From NCBI GenBank assembly GCA_030849065.1, contig JASAON010001654.1:1-64000 (forward strand): 64,000 nt of DNA, in the 5' to 3' direction. The stretch is from Jaenimonas drosophilae. Taxonomy: Eukaryota > Euglenozoa > Kinetoplastea > Trypanosomatida > Trypanosomatidae. Shown piece after piece: positions 52,237-61,261 of this stretch (positions are counted from its first letter, which is position 1; the number at the start of each line of letters is the position of its first letter). The notes beneath the pieces are model-generated. The model worked only from the letters and a program-made list of their open reading frames with translations, was not told the DNA's origin and ran no database searches. A program made the position numbers and the translations under genes.

Positions 52237-53100
52237 CTACTCGCCATTGTACTGCGGCTTTCTCTTCTCTGCGAAGGCCTTGAGGCCCTCGAGACGGTCC
52301 TTGGAGGCAAGCACACGCTCATACTGGCGATGCTCCTGCGCCATGGCAGCATCGCGGGGCAGGCCAAAGGCATTGCGAACCGCCGCCTTGGCCGCCTTCA
52401 CACCAACGGGGCCATTCTCCGCAATACGACGCGCGAGCTGCAGGGCAGCCTCGGTGGCGGTGCCGGCGGGAACGACACGGTTGACCATCCCCAGCTCCCG
52501 AGCCCGGTCAGCACCGACGGGCTCCGCAGAGAGAATGAGCTCCAGCGCATTGCTGATGCCCATGAGGGCAGGAGCACGCACAGTTCCGCCAGCGCCGGGA
52601 ATGATGGCCAAGCCCGTCTCAGGGAAGCCCATCACCGCCGCATCACCCGCGATGCGCAAGTCAGTGGCGAGGGCCAACTCCATGCCACCGCCGAGGGCCT
52701 TGCCCTCCACGCTGGAGATTGTTGGGATCTCCAAGTCCTCAATCTCAGAAAAGGTCTGGCGTAGAGAGTCCACAAAGGCGCGGGCCTGTTCCACGGACAT
52801 CTCCTTGCGCTCCTTGAGGTCCGCTCCAGCGCAGAAGACCCCCTTCACCGCACTCTGCAGCACCAAACACCGAACATCAAGCGCGGGTTGGTTGTTGGCG
52901 GGCTCCCCACGGCACATGGCCACGGCAGAGCGCATCTCGCGCAGGAGCTGAACGCCAATCGCATTCTTACGAGCGTGGCGTTCCAGCGACAGGAGAGCCA
53001 GCTTGTCCTGAGGGAAGTACTTCAGCACGCACTCTCCCTGAAGGACAACGACAGGGGCAGCTCCCCCAGCGCATCGATGGAGTCCGCTCAGACGAAACAT
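52237..53100 (-). CDS. AUH: Mitochondrial enoyl-CoA hydratase, AUH type (probable methylglutaconyl-CoA hydratase)
   Basis: 287 residues from an ATG. Residues 1-22 (MFRLSGLHRCAGGAAP) are basic and without acids, fitting a mitochondrial targeting sequence. The crotonase fold follows: LLSLERHARKNAIG, the CoA and oxyanion-hole motif GVFCAGADLKER, the second oxyanion segment SVEGKALGGGMELALATDLRIA, and MGFPETGLAIIPGAGGT with the family Glu. The end KDRLEGLKAFAEKRKPQYNGE closely matches AUH proteins (typically ...LEGL.AF.EKR.P.Y.GE). AUH hydrates 3-methylglutaconyl-CoA in leucine breakdown and binds AU-rich RNA in mammals. A general short-chain enoyl-CoA hydratase is the alternative. The upstream pyrimidine signal is weak. 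Confidence 0.87.
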   Translation of the reverse strand: MFRLSGLHRCAGGAAPVVVLQGECVLKYFPQDKLALLSLERHARKNAIGVQLLREMRSAVAMCRGEPANNQPALDVRCLVLQSAVKGVFCAGADLKERKEMSVEQARAFVDSLRQTFSEIEDLEIPTISSVEGKALGGGMELALATDLRIAGDAAVMGFPETGLAIIPGAGGTVRAPALMGISNALELILSAEPVGADRARELGMVNRVVPAGTATEAALQLARRIAENGPVGVKAAKAAVRNAFGLPRDAAMAQEHRQYERVLASKDRLEGLKAFAEKRKPQYNGE

Positions 53101-53405
53101 GGATGATTTAGATATGAAGTGTGTACCGTGGCAAAGTGCAGCGTGTCACGTGGGATACGATAGTACAAACAATTCACGTTTGTGCGTTTGACGAACTGTG
53201 AATATTGGCTGTGGTCTTTTGTTTTGACAGATCAATGAAGATGTTGTTACTACAGCAATCGAAGGCGGACGAGGCGGAGAGAAGGATGGGATGGCCAGAG
53301 GTTCCACGATCAGCACACGCACAAGCATTCAATCAAATTTCAATACATCATTGGAAACACCTGATGTGAATTTGGAAATGTGACAATGCAGCTGGCTTGC
53401 CTTGG
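53101..53405. other. Intergenic region upstream of the AUH-like gene
   Basis: About 300 bases, AT-rich, with no strong pyrimidine tract near the AUH start and no coding frame. Confidence 0.5.
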
Positions 53406-54659
53406 TTACCAATGACGCCACCAGCGAGGGAAGTCACTGGAGAGGTCAAAGGGTAGTTGCAGCCGCTCGCTCAGCTCCTTGGCGCGCCAATACAGCTGTC
53501 GGTGTGAGAGGACAGGAGATCTACTCTCCTTCTCCTCCACGGTTAACATCACAGGCCGCCGCGTGAGTACGACCACATTGGAGGTGGATGGGGCAGGAAT
53601 GGCAATGACATTGGCCCCACCAAACACCATCCGACACGCCTCTTCAAAATTAGAGCTGCGCTCCGGGAGGTTGTAAGCCGCCACCCCACCCCGCCGCAGG
53701 GAATCAAAACAGAGCCGCACAAAGGACGAGCTCTCCACGTAGCTGGGCATCTCGCTCCCAGCAAACATGTCCACGAAGAGGAGATCATAACCGGTGGGAA
53801 TTTGGCTCAGCTCCATCTCTCTCGCACGCTCGCGCAGGAAGGACTGCCCATCCGCCACGTGAAGACGAGCTTTGGGGCCACAACGCATGCCAAGCTGCTC
53901 CACCGCCGCTTGTAGGCACCCTGCCTCCACCTCCACTAGATCCATCGAGGCAATGCGTCGATCCCAAAAGTGTTGCAAAAAGTTGGGCAGAGATCCCCCA
54001 CCCACACCCAAGATGCCCACGTGAAGTTGGGACTCGGTGCTCGATGTCAACAACAGAAAGGCAGAGATCATCACGCGAAGGTAGGTGGCTCCCAAAAATG
54101 AAGGATCGGCCTGACAGGGCCCCCGCTCCGCGAGCGGGTCGCAACGAACGACGGTTTGATGCGTGCCACGGTCGGCAAGCCACCGAAGTGGATTTTTCCC
54201 AACCGCCGCCACTTCCTGTGGCTCCAAGAGGAGGGCGGCGTACTTTTGGCTTCCAGCGGGCCAATTCGCCGAGCTCAATGCCGTTGTGGCGGGCGGCACC
54301 GTTGGCGTTTGGGGTCCATGCGACGATGACGACGGCGGAGCGTAGGAGTCACCAACCACAAGACGTACCGAGGAGTGATCGGCCTCTGCTTTACAACCAG
54401 CCGCCTCCTTGGTGCCCGTCGGGAGGTAGTAGCTGCGTACCACCGCATCGTAGCCCCGCAGCGCGCTGCACGCCTGCCGCCAAGTCTCCTCCATGTTGAT
54501 GGCCTCGTTAAGATCAGGTAGCAGAGCAGCTCGGCGGCGACCGCTCACGGCTTCCGCTGCTGCCCAGCCCACGGCGCCGGTAATGACGGCGCTGATACCG
54601 AACACACAGCGGCGAGTTGTGAAGATACCCTTCATCCCAGAGACGCTGTAGAAGGCCAT
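53406..54659 (-). CDS. Spermidine-synthase-fold methyltransferase, METTL13 C-terminal-like, with N-terminal hydrophobic segment
   Basis: 417 residues from an ATG. A hydrophobic segment near residues 18-40 (FGISAVITGAVGWAAAEAV), preceded by TTRR, could be a membrane anchor or part of a mitochondrial signal. The catalytic fold is at about 195-370: the SAM-binding glycine motif HVGILGVGGGSLPNFLQHF, the acidic strand end MDLVEVEAGCLQAA, ARLHVADGQSFL, and YDLLFVDMFAGSEMP (motif with DxF). The GGGSLPxFL signature and following pattern resemble the C-terminal half of METTL13 (eEF1A methyltransferase) and spermidine synthases. Polyamine synthesis is unlikely because the family's two catalytic Asp contexts are not clear. 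The substrate is unknown. A strong hairpin sits in its leader. Confidence 0.7.
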   Translation of the reverse strand: MAFYSVSGMKGIFTTRRCVFGISAVITGAVGWAAAEAVSGRRRAALLPDLNEAINMEETWRQACSALRGYDAVVRSYYLPTGTKEAAGCKAEADHSSVRLVVGDSYAPPSSSSHGPQTPTVPPATTALSSANWPAGSQKYAALLLEPQEVAAVGKNPLRWLADRGTHQTVVRCDPLAERGPCQADPSFLGATYLRVMISAFLLLTSSTESQLHVGILGVGGGSLPNFLQHFWDRRIASMDLVEVEAGCLQAAVEQLGMRCGPKARLHVADGQSFLRERAREMELSQIPTGYDLLFVDMFAGSEMPSYVESSSFVRLCFDSLRRGGVAAYNLPERSSNFEEACRMVFGGANVIAIPAPSTSNVVVLTRRPVMLTVEEKESRSPVLSHRQLYWRAKELSERLQLPFDLSSDFPRWWRHW

Positions 54660-54669
54660 CTCTCGGGAC

Positions 54670-54689
54670 AGCTCTCACTACTGAGAGCT
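54670..54689. promoter_or_regulatory. Perfect 8-bp hairpin in the leader of the methyltransferase gene
   Basis: The arms AGCTCTCA (54670-54677) and TGAGAGCT (54682-54689) are exact reverse complements with a four-base loop. It lies 11 bases upstream of the ATG at 54659 on the coding strand. A pyrimidine tract (about 54735-54695) precedes it, and the first AG overlaps the hairpin base, so splicing could trim two bases of the stem. Confidence 0.6.
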
Positions 54690-54907
54690 TCCAACGAATT
54701 AATAAGAAGATTGAGAAAGGTGTGTAGGAGGACAAAGAAGTTGTACCGATGCAGCACTCATCCTCACGCGTACACGGTGGTTGCTGTGTGGGGTAATCCA
54801 CAGTCATTGAAGAGTGCATGTTACTATTGTGCCAAGTCCACTGCCCCCATCACCGCCACCACCCTTTCCGTGCGTAGTCTAGTGATGTGATTCCGTGTGA
54901 CAATATC

Positions 54908-55918
54908 CTACGAACGCTTCGTTGCTTTGGTCACACGAACATCCTTGACGATGTTGTAGTGGATCTTGGAGGTCACGACGAGGCCAAAACGCAGGATGCC
55001 CCCGAGAAGGGTCTCCAGCATCAGCTGCAGCGGGTTCGTGGCGGGCTCCATCCCTGCCGTTCCCATACCAAGAAAGTAGCCATCGCTACCCAGGGTGATG
55101 TCAAAGCGGTAGCTCTCAATTCCGCCAACAATGGCAGAGGCCATGTCCTCGGCCGTAAAGGGGGTTGCCCCACCATGGGCGGAGATGGCGCGGCACTCGG
55201 GGCTCTTCACCAGGTTCTCCGCATCAAAGCCAGGGGTGGCGACATCTGGCGGGCTGATCACCTGAACGCGTACGCCAAGGCAGGCGTTCTCCATATCTAG
55301 GCTGTGAGCAAAGGCACGAAGTCCAGACTTGGTGGCGGCGTAGAGCGTGTAGCCCGCAATTGGTGCCTGTGCAGCCATGCTGCTCGTGAGGACGATGCGG
55401 CCTCGATTCTGCGCGAGCATCGACGGCAGAACAGACCAGATAACGTTGAGGCAGCCAAAGTAGTTGACTTCCATCATGTCCCGAGCATGCTGCATGGTGC
55501 TGTCAATGAAGCGGGATGGATGGGCAAAACCGGCGTTGCAAAGGAGAAGATCAATTGGCTCACCGTTGCAGTGACGCACCGCCGCCGCCATTCCAGCCTT
55601 CACAGATTCCTCCTTGCACACATCCATTACAACGTAGTGAATGGACGTGGTGCTCCTCGTCCTCTGCTTCACTTCTTCTAGAACACGAACCGCTTCCTGC
55701 AGAACGTCCTCGCGACGGGCGGCGATGACTAAGTTGCGCACCTTCCGCTGCGTCAATGCCTTCGCTGTTTCCAAGCCGATGCCGACGCTTCCACCAGTCA
55801 AGAGCACATTGCTTGTTTCGAACTTCCACTTGGGCACGTGTTGTGTGGCCCAAATGGACATCCCCACAAAGGCCACGGTGAGAAGCGCGCCAACGCCCCA
55901 CATAAGAGTTCCAATCAT
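54908..55918 (-). CDS. KDSR: 3-ketodihydrosphingosine reductase (KDSR / TSC10)
   Basis: 336 residues from an ATG. An N-terminal membrane segment (about 5-24) is followed by a short-chain dehydrogenase fold: NADPH loop TGGSVGIG (41-48), LCNAG (126-130), and the catalytic YxxxK as Tyr193 and Lys197 in YTLYAATKSG, with the preceding Ser in VLTSSMAAQ. The KDSR-specific features are the segment SPPDVATPGF after the catalytic site and TLGSDGYFLGMGTAGMEP near the C-terminus, which match human KDSR (YPPDTDTPGF, SLGSDGYMLSALTCGMAP). It reduces 3-ketodihydrosphingosine to sphinganine at the ER, the second step of sphingolipid synthesis. The enzyme for the first step is the next gene upstream. A CT-rich tract (56015-55988) and GGGTAG acceptor precede it. 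Confidence 0.92.
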   Translation of the reverse strand: MIGTLMWGVGALLTVAFVGMSIWATQHVPKWKFETSNVLLTGGSVGIGLETAKALTQRKVRNLVIAARREDVLQEAVRVLEEVKQRTRSTTSIHYVVMDVCKEESVKAGMAAAVRHCNGEPIDLLLCNAGFAHPSRFIDSTMQHARDMMEVNYFGCLNVIWSVLPSMLAQNRGRIVLTSSMAAQAPIAGYTLYAATKSGLRAFAHSLDMENACLGVRVQVISPPDVATPGFDAENLVKSPECRAISAHGGATPFTAEDMASAIVGGIESYRFDITLGSDGYFLGMGTAGMEPATNPLQLMLETLLGGILRFGLVVTSKIHYNIVKDVRVTKATKRS

Positions 55919-57609
55919 GGCTATTGGTTGACGTGGAGGAGGAGATAAATCGGACCGACTAGTGAGTCGTTGCCACTACCCGATTGATTGAGAGAGAGAG
56001 AGAGAGGTGTAGGAGAGGCATGTTGTTGCACCACTCCAACAACATGAGGGAGTCCTCGATTCTTCACAGCGCCAAAGCGGGGAATATTCCCCACTTGCTC
56101 CACATTACTTTGTACACTTTTCTCGTTTCCACAAGGCAATCACGTATACACACGAGTAAAGATAGGATGGACAACGAGTGTGGAAATGTCAAGAAAAAAA
56201 AAAGGAACTTCCCCTTTTTTGTGCGCCGGCAATAGTCGACTACAGGGTGCCTTGTATTTCCAATGAAATGTGCATGCGAGTGTTGCTGATTAATCGTCGG
56301 TCCATCAACTGTTCTTTTTTCTTGTCTTGTGGCGTTGAGACAAGAGCGAGTCACATTGAGGCACACCTCATGTGCCAGACATCGCTCGAGCCCATAACGC
56401 TCATTGAGAGCAACCATTGCGTTGAAATCAGAACAAGCATCACAAAAGAAGCGAATCGTGAGAGATGGAACGGTGCACTCCCTTCATCAGTAGCACCGCA
56501 AACACACCGTTGGCGGTGCTTCGTCAGGACGCGCTGGATGAATGGAGGGCGAACAACATCACAACTGTAAAAGAAAACAAAAAGAAGAGAAGCGAACGGT
56601 CTTGGGGGTTGCTTCACAACCACGCTTCCACAAACCTCCGATTGCATGCTCACTTTTGCAGACTACGCACTGTCATTTATACGTGACCACTAGCGAAGAT
56701 CTGCAGATGCTTGCATCGGGGTGTTGGGATGGAAGAACGTGAGCGACCCACCAGAGTCCTCCATCCTCCCTTGCTGTGAGGGGATGGCGCAAGAGATGGC
56801 TCGCTTCATGCACGATGGAATAACGCCACTGCTTCCCATGACCATCGCTCTGTGTATAACGTGTGGGTGATGCTGCCTGCCCATACTTCCACCTGTTGCA
56901 GGAGATTCTGAAGAAAGAAAAAAAAACTCCAACTGAAAGTGAAAAGGATGGGCATTACAGCGGCCACGCCACCAAAAGCAAAAAACAAGGAGAGCAACAA
57001 AAAAAAGAAGAGAGAGGTGTGCTTCACAACAACACCACTCTGAACCCTGTATTTTCGTTCACTGTTTGTTGCTTGTTGTGCTAGACATTGCGTGGATTTC
57101 CCTCCTCAAACACGTGAGGAAAGAGGGAGGCACAGTACATTGCCAACTGCTGTATGTATGCGGGAAGGGAGTGGATGCAAGCAACACTTTGTTGTGTGCG
57201 CGTTGCGTGCTTGTACGTGCGAGTGAGGAGGGTGGTGGGCCGGTGCAAATCGTCGTTGACGTGCTGACTTCATTCATCCTCTGTCTCGTACTCCACACAA
57301 GAACGTGTACGCAGGAAAAAAAAGGGAAAACAAACAGCAAACAACAAATTGAAGGAAACACAACGCGGGAGAAACAAGGTGGAGAGGATAAACGAGAGAG
57401 GCTGTAGGGGACACAGCGAGCGCGGGTAGCCTCGTCATCGTCCCTGTCCACAGGACGTTGACCTCCTCCGACGGACCGTCCTCCAGCCACAGATGAAGTA
57501 CGGATCCGACTCATTCACCGTTGTCCGAGTCACCGATGTGGTGGGAATCAAGGCGCGCAACGAGAGAGAGAGCAAGACAGGGGAGGGAACGACTTAGGTC
57601 ACCGTCTGC
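55919..57609. other. 1.7 kb gene-free region between SPT2 and KDSR
   Basis: Next to KDSR the coding strand has a CT repeat (56006-55990) and GGGTAG, the likely acceptor. At 56198-56220 an A6GG/CCT6 inverted repeat with a seven-base loop is followed on the minus strand by more T, so it resembles a stem plus T-run. The rest is probably the SPT2 3' UTR. Two ATG frames on the minus strand (56417-56064, 117 codons; 57514-57059, 151 codons) lack recognisable features and are treated as chance. Confidence 0.5.
55990..56006. repeat. (GA)8 repeat; CT-rich splice tract of KDSR
   Basis: About eight GA units on the plus strand, read as CT in the transcript, forming the pyrimidine tract about 70 bases upstream of the KDSR ATG. 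Confidence 0.85.
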
Positions 57610-59238
57610 TTACTTTAAAACGGCCACGCCAGCCTTGTTGTAGGTGAGGTGAACGTCTTCGCACATCTCAGCCATGATGTCGAGAGTGTACTGGAGGTCC
57701 TCGCGGGTATGGCACGCAGAAACACAGAACCGAATACGACTCTCAAGCAGAGGAGTGGCGGGGTAGCCAACAACAACAATGGCGAGGCCACGCTCCAAGC
57801 ACTTGCGGGACAACATGGAGAGCTTGCCCAGGTTGTAGCACATCACCGGGATGACAGGGCTGGCGTCGTCGCCCAGCACAACAAGACCCATCTTAATGAG
57901 GCCCTGACGGAGGAAGGCGGAGTTCTCCTTGAGCTGGCGGATACGCTTCTGTCCGAGGTCGGTACCATCCTTGCCTAGGAGGACCTTCAACACGGAGAGG
58001 ACCTGCTGAGAGCACGGAGGGGCAAGGGTATCGCAGTAGAGGGAGATGGTGCTGTGCTGGCGAAGGTAGTTGATGACAGACTGATCCGCCGCGATGTACC
58101 CGCCAATGGAGCCAAAGCTCTTGGTGAAGGTACCCATCATCACGTCCACATCCTTGGTGTCCACACCGCAGTGTTCGCAGACGCCACGGCCGGTCTTGCC
58201 AATCGCACCAATGGAGTGAGCCTCATCAATGAAGAGCAGGCACTTGTACTTCTTCTTGAGGGCCACCACTGCCTGCATGTCCACGATTTCACCCTCCATG
58301 CTGTAGATGCCCTCGACAATGATGACGATGCGCTTGTATGGCTTGTAGGCACCAGCGGGGTCCTGGCCGAGGATAACTGCCTCACGCAGGATCTCCTCAA
58401 GCTGGTCGTAGCGGCTGTGCTGGAAGACCTTAACCTTCGCACCAGAGGAGCGCACGCCGTTAACCAGGGAAGAGTGATTGAGGCTGTCGGAGATGGCGAG
58501 GGCATCCTTGCCGAAGAGGGCGGGGAGGCCGCGGAAGTTGGTACCGAAGCCCATGCCGCAGACAATTGCGTCGTCCTTGCCAAGGAAAGCGGCAAACTCC
58601 CGCTCAAGGCGCGCCACAGCAGCGTTCTGCCCAATCTCATGCGGGGCACTGCAGCTGGCAATGCCGAGGTCATCGATGGAGTCGATCACCTCACGGGTGA
58701 TGGAGGGCGTGTCCTCGGCGAAGCCCAGGTAGTTGTAGCTGGACATGTTCACGGCAGGGATAATACGGTTCGTGTACTCCATGGTGACGTTGTAGTCGTG
58801 CGACACGCGCTCCATCACTCCAATCACGCGGGATGGGCGAGAGTCAATGGGGCGGTTCCAGCAGTCACGAATGCGGCGGTAGAAGCGGCGGTTCCAGTAG
58901 TCATCGAAGTCCTTGACCATGGGTGCGTATCCGGGCTTCGTGTCCTTTGCGTTCTTGGGGACGACCTGGCGGTAGGCTTCGCGGATATGGGCAAAAGCGA
59001 GGAAGATGAGAAGGGTGAGGTAGCTCGTTGCCTGAGTCCAGAGAGGAATCTTGGGGTGGGGCCTGATGTGGTGGCCATTCTCGGTCTCATTCTTCTCAGC
59101 AGGGGATGTGAGTTGCTCGCAGAGGGGGCTCTTATTGTCCATGATGGGCTCCTGTTCAGCGCGGCGCAGGTTCTCCTTCACGGTCGTGGGTGAATTCGGC
59201 TCCGCGATCACCTCCGGGTTGGCAGAGACGGTGGACAT
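57610..59238 (-). CDS. SPT2: Serine palmitoyltransferase subunit 2 (LCB2)
   Basis: 542 residues from an ATG. A membrane segment at about 66-86 (TQATSYLTLLIFLAF) follows an acidic N-terminus, as in LCB2 proteins. The PLP fold-type I core is complete: YNYLGFAED, SCSAPHEIGQN, GMGFGTNF, SDSLNHSSLVNG, EGIYSMEGEIVDM, FIDEAHSIGAIG, and the PLP-lysine motif GTFTKSFGSIGGYIA with Lys373. The C-terminal part IVVVGYPATPLLESRIRFCVSA is typical of the family. The lysine marks it as the catalytic LCB2 subunit rather than LCB1. It condenses serine with palmitoyl-CoA in the ER as the committed step of sphingolipid synthesis. Its usual LCB1 partner is not in this window. The leader has TTCATTCTTTATTCATCCCTAG. 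Confidence 0.96.
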   Translation of the reverse strand: MSTVSANPEVIAEPNSPTTVKENLRRAEQEPIMDNKSPLCEQLTSPAEKNETENGHHIRPHPKIPLWTQATSYLTLLIFLAFAHIREAYRQVVPKNAKDTKPGYAPMVKDFDDYWNRRFYRRIRDCWNRPIDSRPSRVIGVMERVSHDYNVTMEYTNRIIPAVNMSSYNYLGFAEDTPSITREVIDSIDDLGIASCSAPHEIGQNAAVARLEREFAAFLGKDDAIVCGMGFGTNFRGLPALFGKDALAISDSLNHSSLVNGVRSSGAKVKVFQHSRYDQLEEILREAVILGQDPAGAYKPYKRIVIIVEGIYSMEGEIVDMQAVVALKKKYKCLLFIDEAHSIGAIGKTGRGVCEHCGVDTKDVDVMMGTFTKSFGSIGGYIAADQSVINYLRQHSTISLYCDTLAPPCSQQVLSVLKVLLGKDGTDLGQKRIRQLKENSAFLRQGLIKMGLVVLGDDASPVIPVMCYNLGKLSMLSRKCLERGLAIVVVGYPATPLLESRIRFCVSACHTREDLQYTLDIMAEMCEDVHLTYNKAGVAVLK

Positions 59239-59573
59239 GTTGGAGGCAGACGGGGAGGTTTTGGCTGTGTGTTGGAGAACGAGTTCTAGGGATGAATAAA
59301 GAATGAAGCAAATCTAGTAACAAACACAACATGACAAGAAGGAGAGAAGCATGTGTGGCGCATGCGGCACATGGAGAGGCACATGAAGATGGCACCTCAC
59401 TGACCGAAGAGATGACCTTGCGGTGTAATAGCCCAGCGATATGGCTATTCACCGATGATCACCCACTTCTGGTCGTGCTTAGTATTCTGTACAACGACAG
59501 CGGTTATGTCACTTTTTATAAGAAAAAGTGGCTTATATGTGGGATGAAACCACCCCACAGAAACCAGCTCAGG
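59239..59573. other. Intergenic region between the ankyrin gene and SPT2
   Basis: About 330 bases holding the SPT2 leader (pyrimidine-leaning tract ending CCCTAG near 59287) and the 3' UTR of the ankyrin gene. No gene was seen. Confidence 0.5.
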
Positions 59574-60815
59574 TTATTGCGCACACCCTGCGGCCGATTC
59601 ACCTTGCTGAAGCATGAGGTTGTAGTAGTTCACGCCGGGGCTCCAGGTTGTGCGCAGTCGATCGACGGTCCATCGCTGGTACATGTCGTCGACGCAGCCA
59701 CAGAAGCCAATACCCAGACCACTTCGGCAGTGACAGTGAACTTCTCGGCGGCCTTCTTCGCTACCTGCAGGCTTTGAACTAGCTTCGGCAGTAGTCGTGT
59801 TGGAACCACTTGCCGCGGCGAGGGCAGAGCCTTCATCTACCCCAGACCACGCTGGTGCCGTCTCCCCACAGGTAACGGCAATGCTCGCGCTGAGCTGCTC
59901 CATGGAGGGAGGCTTCGGCTGGCCGTACAATGCCAGATTAGGCATGGCGAGCTCTGGAAAATAGTCCTCTTCGGAGCTCTCCGCAGGGATCAAATTCAAA
60001 CAGTCGCCAACATAGCGCGGCGCGCCCTTGGCCATGAGCCACTGGACCACCTCAACGCTGTTCATGGCAACAGCTGCATGGAGTGGTGTGCGACCCCAGC
60101 GGTCGTAGACATGAACGCTTCCTCCACAGCCGTGCAGGAGATCCATAATACCAATCTGCTCCGCAAGCACCGCCATGAACATCGGACTGTAGCCATGGAA
60201 CATCTCCCCCGACGGCTTCTGCGAGTCCTGCAGAAAAGTCAGGTTGTTGGGGTTCGCACCGGCCTTAAGACAACGACCGCAGAGTCCGGCGTGGCCGGTG
60301 ACGACAGAGAGAAGCAGGTAGGTCGCCCCACTTGGGGTTGTCTTGCCAAAACTTCCGCGCAATTCTGGGCAGCGCTGACTAAAGAAGACACTCACAAAAG
60401 GTAAGGGAATGGAGATGTCCTTGGTCTTGGTGGGGGAGTTCTTCTCGTCTGCCCCCACCAGCTTATCAAAGGAGCGCATGACGCTCTCCTCTTGGTCGCG
60501 GGTGAGCTCTACCGTGTGTTTCGTGCGTCGAATACCATCGAATGCGCTGAATGGAATGGGAATGGAAGTGCAGAAATTCTGGATGCATCCGCGAGATGTC
60601 TTCATGTACTCTGGACTGGGCTCCAACTCGAGCCCTGCGAAACCGTCCTGCATGCCTTGTGCCATGGCGATGCACTCAAGCAAGTCGTGGGTGAACTTCA
60701 GCCCGGTTGCCCCTTCACGTTGTTGATGCTGGAGAAATAAGGCCGTCTGCGCTGCATCCGCCTGACGCTGCTGGGCCTGGGCCGTAATTTGCTGGTAGTA
60801 GGCGTTTCGGAGCAT
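59574..60815 (-). CDS. Ankyrin-repeat protein of unknown role
   Basis: 413 residues from the ATG at 60815 (MLRNAYYQQITAQAQQR). The longer frame starts at a TTG (60890) beyond the acceptor. The N-terminal 40 residues form a Gln-rich helix. Three ankyrin-like units lie at about 180-290: SGATYLLLSVVTGHAGLCGRC, YSPMFMAVLAEQIGIMDLLHG and GRTPLHAAVAMNSVEVVQWL, the last being canonical. The C-terminal part has a Ser/Ala/Thr-rich linker and a Cys-containing segment (CHCRSGLGIGFCGCVDD) with four Cys and a His close together, which might bind metal or be lipid-modified. Ankyrin repeats mediate protein binding, so no enzyme role is suggested. The acceptor is unusually close: CCTCCCTTAG with four bases before the ATG. 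Confidence 0.8.
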   Translation of the reverse strand: MLRNAYYQQITAQAQQRQADAAQTALFLQHQQREGATGLKFTHDLLECIAMAQGMQDGFAGLELEPSPEYMKTSRGCIQNFCTSIPIPFSAFDGIRRTKHTVELTRDQEESVMRSFDKLVGADEKNSPTKTKDISIPLPFVSVFFSQRCPELRGSFGKTTPSGATYLLLSVVTGHAGLCGRCLKAGANPNNLTFLQDSQKPSGEMFHGYSPMFMAVLAEQIGIMDLLHGCGGSVHVYDRWGRTPLHAAVAMNSVEVVQWLMAKGAPRYVGDCLNLIPAESSEEDYFPELAMPNLALYGQPKPPSMEQLSASIAVTCGETAPAWSGVDEGSALAAASGSNTTTAEASSKPAGSEEGRREVHCHCRSGLGIGFCGCVDDMYQRWTVDRLRTTWSPGVNYYNLMLQQGESAAGCAQ

Positions 60816-60845
60816 CCACCTAAGGGAGGCGGTGGGAGTAGGTGA
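60816..60845 (-). promoter_or_regulatory. Trans-splice acceptor four bases before the ankyrin gene start
   Basis: A pyrimidine tract ends in TTAG with the AG at 60821-60820, and GTGG precedes the ATG at 60815. The very short leader rules out the upstream TTG and fixes the start. Confidence 0.65.
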
Positions 60846-61261
60846 GTGAAAATGAAATAGGGAGGGGTGGGTGTTTGGATTGTGCAACAAGCCCCTCTAT
60901 GACTGTATGTGTGTAAGCTTGTCGCACAGCACGTACCACCGCCCTCGAGTGACGTGATCAGGCGTGCTTCCTAAGCTGCGTAAATAGAAAAGTGAAAAAA
61001 GGAAAAGGTGGGAGCCATCTTTTTCATGGTGCATGGGTTGAGGAGGGGGTTCCTGCTCGGCTTAACAGCGGCACATCTTGGGAAGAGAGCTTCACGACAC
61101 TTGCGCTGATAAAACACTTGACAGCCTCGTCTAAAGAGGGTGGGGGGTCTCCGGCCGCTGGCATTGGGCAATCCCAATTTTCCCCCAGTCCTGCCCTCCA
61201 CAGTCGGACGAAAAACGAAGGCAAAGACAAAGGTTGGCTGAAGGGAGAAGGAAGAGTAGGG
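60816..61261. other. Intergenic region upstream of the ankyrin gene
   Basis: About 450 bases. The coding strand has CTCCCACCGCCTCCCTTAG (AG at 60821-60820) directly before the ankyrin ATG. The remainder is the 3' UTR of the FAM13-motif gene. No gene was seen. Confidence 0.55.

Noticed and set aside
56064..56417. 117-codon ATG frame between SPT2 and KDSR
   Set aside because: No AG between the nearest pyrimidine tract and the ATG, and the end is a translated T-run; not supported.
57059..57514. 151-codon ATG frame between SPT2 and KDSR
   Set aside because: It runs through a pyrimidine-rich stretch of the likely 3' UTR and shows no family feature.
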